Assembly: GCF_002943425.1 (NCBI RefSeq)
Contig: NZ_PTRA01000005.1
Span: 1 to 64,000, forward strand
Reading direction: 5' to 3'
DNA: 64,000 bases
From: Siphonobacter curvatus
GTDB taxonomy: Bacteria; Bacteroidota; Bacteroidia; Cytophagales; Spirosomataceae
This document shows, in pieces, positions 54,766 through 63,100 of the stretch. The notes beneath the pieces are model-generated. The model ran no database searches and had not been told where the DNA came from. It saw only the letters and a program-made list of their open reading frames with translations. Every line of letters starts with the position of its first letter. Position 1 is the first letter of the stretch. The position numbers and the translations under genes are program-made.

Positions 54766-55419
54766 TTACTTTTGGGCACTAACGACCACAAAGGTACGAA
54801 CGACGGCGTGTCCCGCGTTACTTAGAATTTCTTCGTCCTCCTGATGCACATCCGAAACGGAAAACCGAGCCTGCGTTAATAAATCGCTGGCCGTATCGAT
54901 GGAATACAACGCAAAGCCGTACTGCGTAAAGGGCAAATGCTCCATAAAATCCTGAGTAGCAAAGGCCAGCAGTAGCCGTCCACCGGGTTTGAGGCAGCGG
55001 TACATCTCTTTTAGATACGCCAGCGGTTCGGGCCAGAAGTAGATAGTATTTACCGTAAAAATTTCGTCAAAAAAGGCATCGGGAAAGGGCAGATGCTGCC
55101 CGTCGATGTGCTCAACGTATATGCGGCCCTGCTCAATCCAGGCCGCGTTGCGTTGCCGGGCCTCGGTCACCATCGTTTCCGAAATATCCACCGCGTAGTA
55201 GTGCTTTACTTTTTCCAGTACCAGGGCGGCGTGCTGGGCATTGCCCGGCCCGATTTCAAGGACACGCTCGGCGGCCTGTAGCTTTTCGAGCGTTCGGGCC
55301 GTCATTCCAGCGTTATTGACGTTCATATGTTCGCCCGTCTGGATGCCTTCGTCCCCTTCCGGGCAACGCAGCTGGCGGGCGAGTTCTTTCAGGTGTTCAA
55401 CTTTCTCGTGGTGATTCAT
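54766..55419 (-). CDS. Class I SAM-dependent methyltransferase
   Basis: A 217-residue Rossmann-fold methyltransferase. Motif I is VLEIGPGNAQHA, followed by YAVDISETMVTEARQR, then PFPDAFFDEIFTVNTIYFW and the post-motif ALKPGGRLLLAF-like CLKPGGRLLLAF. It resembles UbiE/Methyltransf_11 enzymes. None of the corrin-methylase (CobI, CbiH) features is visible, so its location in the cob run may be accidental. It overlaps the GNAT gene by 23 bases and ends 9 bases before the chelatase gene. Confidence 0.82.
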   Translation of the reverse strand: MNHHEKVEHLKELARQLRCPEGDEGIQTGEHMNVNNAGMTARTLEKLQAAERVLEIGPGNAQHAALVLEKVKHYYAVDISETMVTEARQRNAAWIEQGRIYVEHIDGQHLPFPDAFFDEIFTVNTIYFWPEPLAYLKEMYRCLKPGGRLLLAFATQDFMEHLPFTQYGFALYSIDTASDLLTQARFSVSDVHQEDEEILSNAGHAVVRTFVVVSAQK

Positions 55420-55873
55420 GGCTGATTGAATCGGTTATTAAAGCTAAATGCAGCAGAGGATAAGGCTTTCCCATCCCATCTACCTCCGACCGACCGATGC
55501 GGACGAAGCCCAGGTGCTCGTAAAAAGCCAGTGCCTGGGGATTCTGTTCGTTGACGTCAACCGTAGTAGCCTGCTTATGGGTAATCGCGTGACGTAACAA
55601 TTGTTTTCCTAGGCCCTTGCCGCGGGCGTCTGGGTGCAGAAAAAGCATTTCAACCTTCTGTTCGGCAACGCCCACGAAGCCCAGGATTTTGCCCACTTCG
55701 TTCCGGGCGGCGGTCAGATCGACCATCGCCAGAAATTCATTCAGAATCAAAGGTCTGAATGCTTGAATGTCGGCTTCGGAAAGAAAATCATGGGTGGCCC
55801 GGACGGAAGCTTCCCAAACGTCCGTGAGTTCGGAATAGTCGGCAGGAAGAACGGTAGTTAGAGTGATTGCCAT
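55397..55873 (-). CDS. GNAT-family N-acetyltransferase
   Basis: A 158-residue GNAT enzyme. Motif A is MLFLHPDARGKGLGKQLLRHAI, the acetyl-CoA pyrophosphate loop; ALAFYEHLGFVRIGRSEVD follows as motif B. It matches the general RimI/YafP-like acetyltransferase type. Substrate unknown. It is the first gene of the minus-strand run that includes the cobalamin genes and overlaps the next gene. Confidence 0.85.
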   Translation of the reverse strand: MAITLTTVLPADYSELTDVWEASVRATHDFLSEADIQAFRPLILNEFLAMVDLTAARNEVGKILGFVGVAEQKVEMLFLHPDARGKGLGKQLLRHAITHKQATTVDVNEQNPQALAFYEHLGFVRIGRSEVDGMGKPYPLLHLALITDSISHESPRES

Positions 55874-56308
55874 TGGATTGCGGTTGATCTGTACGGTTGC
55901 AGGCGTTCAAAGATAGAAAACCCCGGAAGCCTGAAGTTTTTATTTTTCTGGAAGAATGTTACAGGTTTCCTGAATTAGCTGCAACAATCTTTAAAAGGGA
56001 TAATTAATCTCTAACCCCGGAGGGATTCCATCTGAATAGCCATGTATGAAACCGATGGCCAACAGCCCTGATCTTCGGAACATGAAGTAATACATTATAG
56101 ATACCCCACCCCTTGTTAACCTCAACCATTCTTTTTTCCCAACTCTACTGTGGAAAAGGCCGACTTATGCAACTACCCAGGAAAGTACCAAAGGTATGGG
56201 GTAGCGGGAAGGCTTCAGGGATTGCTGCGAATGGCTATCGATCCGGTAAATCCCAGTACTTACCCTCGCCCCCGGTACCGAAACGCATTCAATCTATTCT
56301 ATTCGGCT
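55874..56308. other. Spacer upstream of PepSY gene
   Basis: A 435-base spacer between divergent genes. It contains a possible dispersed repeat at 56011-56063. The last 159 bases (56150-56308) are open in the PepSY frame but show no family sequence, so they are taken as leader. No Fur box or riboswitch was recognised. Confidence 0.4.
56011..56063 (-). repeat. Putative dispersed Bacteroidota intergenic repeat
   Basis: On the minus strand it reads GGCCATCGGTTTCATACATG, then GCTATTCAGATGGAATC, then CCTCCGGGGTTAG. GCCAT (56039-56043) pairs with ATGGC (56055-56059), and the other end holds CCCCGGAGGG. From memory this resembles a family of intergenic palindromic repeats in Cytophagales and Chitinophagales genomes. 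One copy only is in the window. Confidence 0.35.
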
Positions 56309-57568
56309 ATGACCTTCCGGAAAATTAATAACTGGTTGCATTTATGGTTGGGCTTAGGCTCCGGAATCATCGTTTTTATCGTCTGTATCACGGCCTGTAT
56401 TTGGGTGTTCAACGAAGAAATTACGTCTCTGCTGGAGCCGGAAAGCAATGTCCCCCAGCAGGAAAACCCGGTTCTCACGCCTTCGCAGGTACAGACCGTT
56501 ATTGCCGCGATTCTTCCCGGTAAGGACGTCACCTACGCTTCCTACCAGCAGGACAAAGCCATTGAAGTCGGCGTGGGGCCCTGGGAGGGCGAGCATTATA
56601 CCTTTAAAATGCACCCCTATACCGGAACCATCATTCGTCAGCAGGTACATCAGAAAGACGAAGCAGATTTTTTCCGCATCATCTTAAATGGCCATCGCTT
56701 CCTGTGGTTGCCCTGGGAAATCGGTCGTCCCATCGTGAATTATGCGACACTGATCTTTGTCCTCGAACTCATTACCGGACTAGTTTGGTGGTATCCCAAA
56801 AAATGGAGCAAAAGCACCGTGGAAAAAAGCTTTACCATCAAATGGGGAGCATCCTTCAAACGCGTCAACCTCGATTTGCACAATGTACTGGGCTTCTACT
56901 CGCTACTCTTTTTGCTAGCTATCGCCATGACGGGCATGGTATACGGCATTGAGTGGTACAGCCGGAGCCTCTACTGGGCAACGTCGGGTGGGCAAACTTT
57001 ACCGGAGTACCCCAACCATGAATCCGATACCTTACAGGCTCATCGCTTCTATACGCAGTCGCAGGCTATGGATAAAGCCTGGGCAACGGTGCTGACCAAG
57101 CACCCTGAAGCCCAGGGCTTTTACTACAACTATCCTGAAAAGAATGATCTGAAATCGCCCATTCACATCACCATTTATCCCACGGCAGGACAGTTTTATA
57201 ACCATCAGGCCTATGCGTTCGATCAGCATACGCTCAAGCCCATGCCCCGGAATACCGTTTACGACAGCCCTTACTCACAAGCGGATTTTGGCGTCAAGCT
57301 TCGTCGGATGAATTATGACATTCACGTGGGCAGTATTCTGGGTTTACCCGGTAAAATCATGGCCTTCTTTGCCAGCCTGATCGGAGCTAGTCTACCCATT
57401 ACGGGCTTCCTGATCTGGTGGGGCCGCCGGAATAAAAAGAAACCAGCTGGCAAAACGCCCGGTAGGTCCTCAAAAACGCCAGTGACTGAGACGCAAGCGG
57501 CAGGGGAGGCCCCCGCCATCAACGGCAAAAGGGTTCGACCCACGTTTGTGCCGAAACCGAAACCCTAA
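56309..57568 (+). CDS. PepSY-associated transmembrane protein
   Basis: A 419-residue inner-membrane protein of the PepSY_TM family, often called iron-uptake or FoxB-like ferric-siderophore reductase proteins. The first helix is WLHLWLGLGSGIIVFIVCITACIWVF. Two PepSY-like periplasmic regions follow (TPSQVQTVIAAILPGKDVTY and the AWATVLTKHPEAQGFYY part), with further helices at about 185-210, 240-260 and 355-380. RRMNYDIHVGSILGLPGKIM, with a possible haem or metal His, is typical. The C-terminus is a lysine- and proline-rich tail. The start is ATG at 56309. It precedes a TonB receptor, which supports a metal-uptake role. Confidence 0.8.
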   Translation: MTFRKINNWLHLWLGLGSGIIVFIVCITACIWVFNEEITSLLEPESNVPQQENPVLTPSQVQTVIAAILPGKDVTYASYQQDKAIEVGVGPWEGEHYTFKMHPYTGTIIRQQVHQKDEADFFRIILNGHRFLWLPWEIGRPIVNYATLIFVLELITGLVWWYPKKWSKSTVEKSFTIKWGASFKRVNLDLHNVLGFYSLLFLLAIAMTGMVYGIEWYSRSLYWATSGGQTLPEYPNHESDTLQAHRFYTQSQAMDKAWATVLTKHPEAQGFYYNYPEKNDLKSPIHITIYPTAGQFYNHQAYAFDQHTLKPMPRNTVYDSPYSQADFGVKLRRMNYDIHVGSILGLPGKIMAFFASLIGASLPITGFLIWWGRRNKKKPAGKTPGRSSKTPVTETQAAGEAPAINGKRVRPTFVPKPKP

Positions 57569-57594
57569 CGCTCTTGAGCCACCCATCCGTTTCA

Positions 57595-57611
57595 CCCGAC
57601 CATCGGTCGGG
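57595..57611 (+). terminator. Small hairpin between PepSY and TonB genes
   Basis: CCCGACC (57595-57601) pairs with GGTCGGG (57605-57611) with loop ATC. A T-rich tract (CTTTTCTTTTTTT) starts 11 bases later, so it may attenuate rather than stop transcription into the TonB receptor gene. Confidence 0.45.
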
Positions 57612-57654
57612 TCCAGTACGCCTTTTCTTTTTTTATTACTAAGTCTTAGATCGA

Positions 57655-60102
57655 ATGCCTTTTCCCACTCATTACCTGAAACACATCCGCTGGGCCCTAC
57701 TGCTGATCACGAGTACCGTTTACGCCCAGACCGACCTACGGGGACGGGTGACTGATCCTGCGGGTATCGCCATTGAATTTGCCACGCTAGCTCTCTACTC
57801 GGCCGCCGACTCTACCCTGGTGAAAGGAACGGTATCCGATTCCCTGGGGCAGTTTGGCTTTACCCGCATGCCCTTGGGGGCCTATTACGTAGAAGCTCGC
57901 TTCGTGGGCTACCAGCCCCAGCGAAGTGCCCGCTTTACGTTGAGTGAAAAGCAACCGCAACTGCTGCTTCCCACGCTGAAACTGCAACCGGGCGAACAGG
58001 ATTTACAGACTTTAACCGTGACGGCAAAAAAGCCCCTGGTCGAACAGCGTATCGATCGAACGGTCATGAATATTGAAAACAGCATTCTTTCGGAAGGCAA
58101 TACGGCTCTGGAAGTACTGGAAAAAGCTCCCGGCGTTACCGTTGACGACGAAGGCAACATTACCCTCAAGGGCAAGCAGGGAGCCACCATCATGATCAAT
58201 GGAAAGTTGACTTATTTGTCGCAGAAGGAACTGGCTACGCTGTTACGGGGAACGTCGTCGAGTGCTCTTTCGAAAGTGGAAATCATCACCAACCCTTCCG
58301 CCAAGTACGATGCCGCCGGAAATTCGGGCATCATCAACATTCAACTGAAGAAAAATGAAAGGATCGGCTTCAACGGCAATGTGTACGCCAATGTCGCCCG
58401 CAGCCGCAAGAACCGTTACGGAACGGGCCTGAACCTCAATTATCGCAGCAATCGCCTGAACGTATTCGGGAGCTACGACCACGCGTATCGGGGTGAAAAG
58501 GAGTTGCTGTCCTATACCCGCCGCTTCCGCGATCCGGGTGAAAGCAGTCCGAGCCGCATCTCATTCCAGAACACCGTAACCGATGAGCCCCTGTACACGA
58601 ATAACTTCAAAGCGGGGATAGATTATTTTCTTGATTCCCGGAATACCCTCGGGCTGGTGGTCAACGGAAACGTGGGTACCTACGCGAACAATGGCAACAC
58701 CAGTAACCTCCTGCAAACCATTACCCGTCATACTCTGGCGGATGCCCGCAGCACCAATACCGACGACAGCCGCTGGTCGAATCTTTCCTACAACCTCAAC
58801 TATACCCACCGCTTCAAACAGCAGGGCCGGGAACTGACAACCGACTGGGACTATTCAGCCAATGGTTTTCAATCCAATCAGTTGCTCGATACGCGTTATG
58901 TGGATGAAACGGGAGCCTTTACCAGTCGTCGTTCGACGCGTCGGGGCGATATTCCTTCCACCACTTACGTATACGTGGGGAAAGCCGATTACACGCATCC
59001 ACTGGGAACGAAAACGAAACTGGAAACGGGCTGGAAAAGCAGTTACGTAACCGTCGACAACGAAGTAAAGTACGACACCTTGTCGGGTATTAACTGGGTC
59101 AGGGATTTTTCGGCTTCTAATCATTTTACCTATCAGGAAACCATTCATGCGGGGTACGTAAACTTCAACCGGGAGTTTGGTTCGTTTAGCGTACAGGCGG
59201 GTTTGCGGGGGGAATACACGCATACGAAAGGGCATCAGATTACGTCCGATTCACTGGTGGTTCGTAAGTATTTTCAACTCTTTCCCAGCCTGTTTCTGAC
59301 GCAGACTTTGAACGAAAAGCACCGGCTTCAGCTTTCGTACAGCCGCCGCATCGAGCGTCCGGATTATGAAGATCTGAACCCCTTCCGGTTTTTTCGGGAT
59401 CCCTTTCTGTACTACGAAGGAAACCCCTTCCTGAAACCGCAATTGACGCATTCACTGGAGTTAGGGCATACCTTCAATAATTTCCTGACGACGACGCTCA
59501 ACTATAGTTACACCTCGGACGTCATCAACTGGATGATGGGACAGATCGATTCGACCAATACCACTTTCCAAAGTCCACAAAACCTGAAAAGTCTGATTAA
59601 CTACGGGATCAGTTTTTCGGCGTCCCAGTCACCTACCTCGTGGTGGACGACCAGCAATTTTTTCAACGTCTTTCGAAATGAGTACAAGGGCGATCAAAAG
59701 GGCGGCGATCTGGACAACAGCATTACCAGTTTTACCTTCAACGCTCAGAATTCCTTTCAGCTAGGTCGGGGAGCGTCCCTGGAACTCAGTGGCGTCTACA
59801 ATTCCAAATCAGTATACGGCGTGTTCGTAACCCGGCCTTTCTACGTCATTTCAGCGGGGGTACAAAAGCAGCTTCTCAATAAGCAGGCTACGCTGAAACT
59901 GATGGCTAATGATATTTTTCAGGGACGCCGCCGGGTACAAACGGCCCGGTACGAGAACCTGGATCTGAACACGAACATCCGGTTCGATAGTCGCGTCATT
60001 ACGCTTTCGTTCAGCTATCGTTTTGGTAATCAGAACCTCAAAACCGGATCAACCCGTAAAAGTGGAGCCGATGATGTACAAAACCGAGTCAAAGGACAGT
60101 AA
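57655..60102 (+). CDS. TonB-dependent outer-membrane receptor (OMP_b-brl_3)
   Basis: An 815-residue outer-membrane receptor. Signal peptide to TVYAQ, then CarboxypepD_reg-like domain (TDLRGRVTDPAGIAIEFATLALYSA in parts), the plug (VTVDDEGNITLKGKQGATIMING and VEIITNPSAKYDAAGNSGIINI), and a barrel ending in FRFG-like RFGNQN. It is a paralogue of the product of 6199-8607. It follows the PepSY gene and carries an overlapping Fur-like gene at its 3' end. Iron or another metal chelate is the likely ligand. The first ATG of the frame is at 57655. Confidence 0.88.
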   Translation: MPFPTHYLKHIRWALLLITSTVYAQTDLRGRVTDPAGIAIEFATLALYSAADSTLVKGTVSDSLGQFGFTRMPLGAYYVEARFVGYQPQRSARFTLSEKQPQLLLPTLKLQPGEQDLQTLTVTAKKPLVEQRIDRTVMNIENSILSEGNTALEVLEKAPGVTVDDEGNITLKGKQGATIMINGKLTYLSQKELATLLRGTSSSALSKVEIITNPSAKYDAAGNSGIINIQLKKNERIGFNGNVYANVARSRKNRYGTGLNLNYRSNRLNVFGSYDHAYRGEKELLSYTRRFRDPGESSPSRISFQNTVTDEPLYTNNFKAGIDYFLDSRNTLGLVVNGNVGTYANNGNTSNLLQTITRHTLADARSTNTDDSRWSNLSYNLNYTHRFKQQGRELTTDWDYSANGFQSNQLLDTRYVDETGAFTSRRSTRRGDIPSTTYVYVGKADYTHPLGTKTKLETGWKSSYVTVDNEVKYDTLSGINWVRDFSASNHFTYQETIHAGYVNFNREFGSFSVQAGLRGEYTHTKGHQITSDSLVVRKYFQLFPSLFLTQTLNEKHRLQLSYSRRIERPDYEDLNPFRFFRDPFLYYEGNPFLKPQLTHSLELGHTFNNFLTTTLNYSYTSDVINWMMGQIDSTNTTFQSPQNLKSLINYGISFSASQSPTSWWTTSNFFNVFRNEYKGDQKGGDLDNSITSFTFNAQNSFQLGRGASLELSGVYNSKSVYGVFVTRPFYVISAGVQKQLLNKQATLKLMANDIFQGRRRVQTARYENLDLNTNIRFDSRVITLSFSYRFGNQNLKTGSTRKSGADDVQNRVKGQ

Positions 60103-60367
60103 GGATACGTTGTCCATAACCGAACGCATTCGGGCGTATGGAAGCCGGCACGGCATTCGGCATTCGCCCAAACGAAACGCGGTAGCGATGGTCCTGGAAA
60201 AAGCCACACGGGCGATGGACGCTGAGCAAGTCTGGTTGCAGTTGAAGCAGGAACACGTTCGCATCAGTATCGGAGCTGTGTACCTTTCGCTGAACTGGCT
60301 GGTAAAGGCTCAACTCGCCCAAAAGAAAATCCGGGAAGACCGGAAGGCCGTTTTCGAACGTCTTTGA
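60071..60367 (+). CDS. Fur-type DNA-binding domain protein lacking the metal domain
   Basis: A 98-residue protein that aligns with only the N-terminal winged helix of Fur: ITERIRAYGSRHGIRHSPKRNAVAMVL, then MDAEQVWLQLKQEHVRISIGAVYLSLNWLVKAQLA and the wing KIREDRKAVFERL. Full-length Fur proteins have 130-150 residues with a C-terminal dimerisation and metal-binding half, which is absent here. The ATG at 60071 (or 60074) lies inside the end of the TonB receptor gene, a 32-base overlap that suggests translational coupling. It may regulate the locus or act as a partner of full Fur. It could also be a truncated gene. Confidence 0.72.
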   Translation: MMYKTESKDSKDTLSITERIRAYGSRHGIRHSPKRNAVAMVLEKATRAMDAEQVWLQLKQEHVRISIGAVYLSLNWLVKAQLAQKKIREDRKAVFERL

Positions 60368-60377
60368 AACGGGATAA

Positions 60378-60431
60378 AAAGGAAGCGGGTGTACAATCTT
60401 GATTAACCAAGATTGTACACCCGCTTCCTTT
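60378..60431. terminator. 24-bp perfect hairpin terminator
   Basis: The arms 60378-60401 and 60408-60431 are perfectly complementary (24 bp) around a 6-base loop ATTAAC. It separates the convergent Fur-like and POT genes and ends in CCTTT. It is the longest hairpin in the window. Confidence 0.88.
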
Positions 60432-60456
60432 GGTGATCGAACTTAGAATCAATTTC

Positions 60457-61803
60457 CTAGGGAGTCGTCTCGGCGAAATGATCGTCCGCTCCGTGCGTGA
60501 GTCGTTTCAGCGGTTTGAGGAGCAGTAAGATCAGGCTTCCGAACAAAATACAGAAAACTGCAATCCCAGTGAAGGTTTCCAGTTCACCCCAGGTTTGCGA
60601 CCAGGCTCCGAGTTGACCCGCGAGTTTCTCGCCTAGTCCGGTCGCTGCCCAGTACGCTCCCATGATGATCGAAGCGTATTGAGCCGGAGCCAGTTTGGTA
60701 ATGAATGAAAGGGCCACCGGCGAGGAAGACAGCTCACCAATGACGTGGAAAAGGTACGCCAGAATCAGCCAGTACATGGCCGCCTGCCCGGTTTGCTGAG
60801 CCTGCAAAGCAGCGGCCGTCATGAAGAAAAAGCCCGAACCCATGATCATGGTACCAATGGCCATTTTCGCCAGGGAAGAGCTTTCCCGACCCTTGCGAGC
60901 ATTACGGGCCCAGAAATTGGCCACGGCTGTACCGAGCGTAATGACAAAGATACCGGAGAGGGACTGAAACCAGGACGCCGGAATCTCCATACCCATAAAC
61001 TGCCGGTAGGTTTTTTGTTCGGCGTATAAATTCATCAAACCGCCGGCCTGCTCGTACGCTCCCCAGAAGGTGATCACAATCAAAAACGACAGCATCAGTA
61101 CCCAGACCCGGTCTTTTTCCACGCGGGTGAGGGGTTGGTTAAGTTTTGTGCGATCCTCCAGATCAGAACTTTTGCCGAGAAAATTACCGACTTCTGCCAG
61201 GTGTTTTTGGCCCTGAATGTACAGAATCAAACTCAACAGCATGCCGATGCCGGCCAGGGCAAAGCCATAATGCCAGCCGTACTGATAGGCAACCCAGCCC
61301 ACCATGATGGGAGCAAAAGCCGCTCCCAGATTGATCCCGATGTAAAAAATGGTGAAGCCTTTATCCCGGCGAGGATCGTGCTGGGCGTACAGTCCCCCCA
61401 CCATCGTCGAGATGTTAGGTTTCAAAAGTCCCACGCCGAGTACAATTAGAAAGATACCCAGGTAAAAAGCCCACATGGTCTGAATCGCCAGAATCAAATG
61501 GCCAATCGCCAGAAGCAGAGCTCCGATCAGTACGGTTTTCTTCTGGCCCAGAAAGCGGTCGGCGAGGTAACCACCGGGCAAGCTGGCCATGTACACACTG
61601 AAGCCGTACCAGCCATAAAAGGTCAGGGCTTCGGCGTTGGTCCAGCCCAGACCGGGATTCAGCCCCGTCACGGAAGCCGTCAGGTACAGTACCAGAATGG
61701 CCCGCATGCCGTAGAAACTAAAGCGTTCCCACAGCTCGGTCATAAACAACACAAACAGGCCTTTCGGGTGACCTAACCACTGATTTTCGGGGGAAGAAGT
61801 CAT
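60457..61803 (-). CDS. POT-family proton-dependent peptide transporter
   Basis: A 448-residue membrane protein with about 12 helices. The family signature is MTELWERFSFYGMRAILVLYL, the ExxERFxYY proton-coupling motif in variant form. GGYLADRFLGQKKTVLIGA and FTIFYIGINLGAAFAPIMVGWVAY are typical of PTR2. It imports di- and tripeptides. Single gene on its strand, its 3' end facing the Fur-like gene. Confidence 0.9.
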   Translation of the reverse strand: MTSSPENQWLGHPKGLFVLFMTELWERFSFYGMRAILVLYLTASVTGLNPGLGWTNAEALTFYGWYGFSVYMASLPGGYLADRFLGQKKTVLIGALLLAIGHLILAIQTMWAFYLGIFLIVLGVGLLKPNISTMVGGLYAQHDPRRDKGFTIFYIGINLGAAFAPIMVGWVAYQYGWHYGFALAGIGMLLSLILYIQGQKHLAEVGNFLGKSSDLEDRTKLNQPLTRVEKDRVWVLMLSFLIVITFWGAYEQAGGLMNLYAEQKTYRQFMGMEIPASWFQSLSGIFVITLGTAVANFWARNARKGRESSSLAKMAIGTMIMGSGFFFMTAAALQAQQTGQAAMYWLILAYLFHVIGELSSSPVALSFITKLAPAQYASIIMGAYWAATGLGEKLAGQLGAWSQTWGELETFTGIAVFCILFGSLILLLLKPLKRLTHGADDHFAETTP

Positions 61804-61947
61804 AAGCTAATAAACACAAATAATACGATATAAAAAGGGTAGGGCTCCTGATTGCAGGGCTGTAAACGACGAAGCAGGACCGGGCTTGCCCCATCCGGGG
61901 AAAAGTCACTTCCTTGCCTCAGGCTGGATTTCCAGGAAAATACGTCC

Positions 61948-63036
61948 TTATTTTTTTCGGAGTTGCACCGTCTTTCCCGTACGGGCCGACTCCCGGGCGG
62001 CTTCGAGAATACGTACCACCTGCACGTTGTTTTCCAGCGAATACAGCGGATGAGGTTTGATTTTTCCCCGGATCAAATCGGCAAAATAAGCAAACGGATC
62101 GTCGTAAACGGGCAATTCCTGTTTCGTAATGCGTCGTTTCTGCTCTTTTTGCGAACGAGAACGGACTGTATAATCCGTGGTATTTTCCGTAATGACGTAG
62201 CCCGCATCGCCGTAGACTTCCATATCTTTTCGGCTGAAAGGCCAGTTCCAGGAAGCCTGTACAATGCACTGAGCCGAGGAGTATTCGATCACAATCGTGG
62301 CCTCATCGTCCACCTTGGGATAAATCTGGGGTTTGAACTGTCGCGTAACCGCCGTGACCGACAGCGGCGTTTCATTCTTCATGAAATACGTCATTAGGTT
62401 GGCTCCGTAGCAGCCGAAATCAATCAGGGCACCACCGCCATTTTGTACGGGGTCCGTCAGCCAGTTAAAGAATTCGGCATTGACACCAATCTCTTTCGGA
62501 CCCTCGTGTCCCGTGTGTACCACCATTTTCTTAAACGTTCCCACGGTACTGCTATCAGTAACGAGCTGATAAGCTTTTTCAATGCTGGGGTACCAGGACG
62601 TTTCGTAGTTGGTTAGTAAGAGCGTTTGATGCTTCCGGGCTAAAGAGGCCATTTGTTCTGCATCCGCTAAGTTGGTAGACAGCGGTTTTTCCACCATGAC
62701 ATGAATGCCCCGGGGAGCACAGGCCTCCACGACGGCTTTGTGCTCGTAAATGGATCCAAAGGCCACGACGGCTTCGGGTTTGACGGCATCCAGCATTTGT
62801 ACCAGATCGCGGTAAAAAAGTTTGGAATCCAGGTGGTATCGTTCAGCGTAGCGTTTCGAAAGGTCCATATTGGATTCGGAGATGCCCACCAGTTCGATGT
62901 CGCCCAGCGGTTTTCGACCCAGAATCCAGGGGACGTGACCGTGGGTGATACCAGCTACGGCCAGTCGGACGGGTTTTTGGGCCTGAAGGTTCAGCATACC
63001 CAGCAGAAAAAAGCAAACGAAGAATATAGTTTTCAT
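61948..63036 (-). CDS. Secreted Gfo/Idh/MocA-family oxidoreductase
   Basis: A 362-residue NAD(P)-dependent oxidoreductase. A Sec signal (MKTIFFVCFFLLGMLNLQAQ) precedes the Rossmann domain, whose usual GxGxxG is replaced by LAVAGITHGHVPWILG. The conserved lysine is in HVMVEKPLSTNLADAEQM, and GGALIDFGCYGANLMTYF fits the second domain. Export of this class is common in Bacteroidota. Its substrate is unknown. It lies 144 bases upstream of the POT gene on the same strand. Confidence 0.82.
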   Translation of the reverse strand: MKTIFFVCFFLLGMLNLQAQKPVRLAVAGITHGHVPWILGRKPLGDIELVGISESNMDLSKRYAERYHLDSKLFYRDLVQMLDAVKPEAVVAFGSIYEHKAVVEACAPRGIHVMVEKPLSTNLADAEQMASLARKHQTLLLTNYETSWYPSIEKAYQLVTDSSTVGTFKKMVVHTGHEGPKEIGVNAEFFNWLTDPVQNGGGALIDFGCYGANLMTYFMKNETPLSVTAVTRQFKPQIYPKVDDEATIVIEYSSAQCIVQASWNWPFSRKDMEVYGDAGYVITENTTDYTVRSRSQKEQKRRITKQELPVYDDPFAYFADLIRGKIKPHPLYSLENNVQVVRILEAARESARTGKTVQLRKK

Positions 63037-63100
63037 TCGGTAACGAAGTCAGAAGCAAAAAGGGCAAACGCTTTCGCAGCCTGCCCTCGGGTTTGATCAA

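Noticed and set aside
56150-56308. N-terminal extension of the PepSY gene
   Set aside because: The frame is open but the extra residues do not look like the family; the ATG at 56309 leads directly into the first membrane helix.
61852-62397. 181-codon plus-strand frame
   Set aside because: Antisense shadow of the Gfo/Idh/MocA gene.
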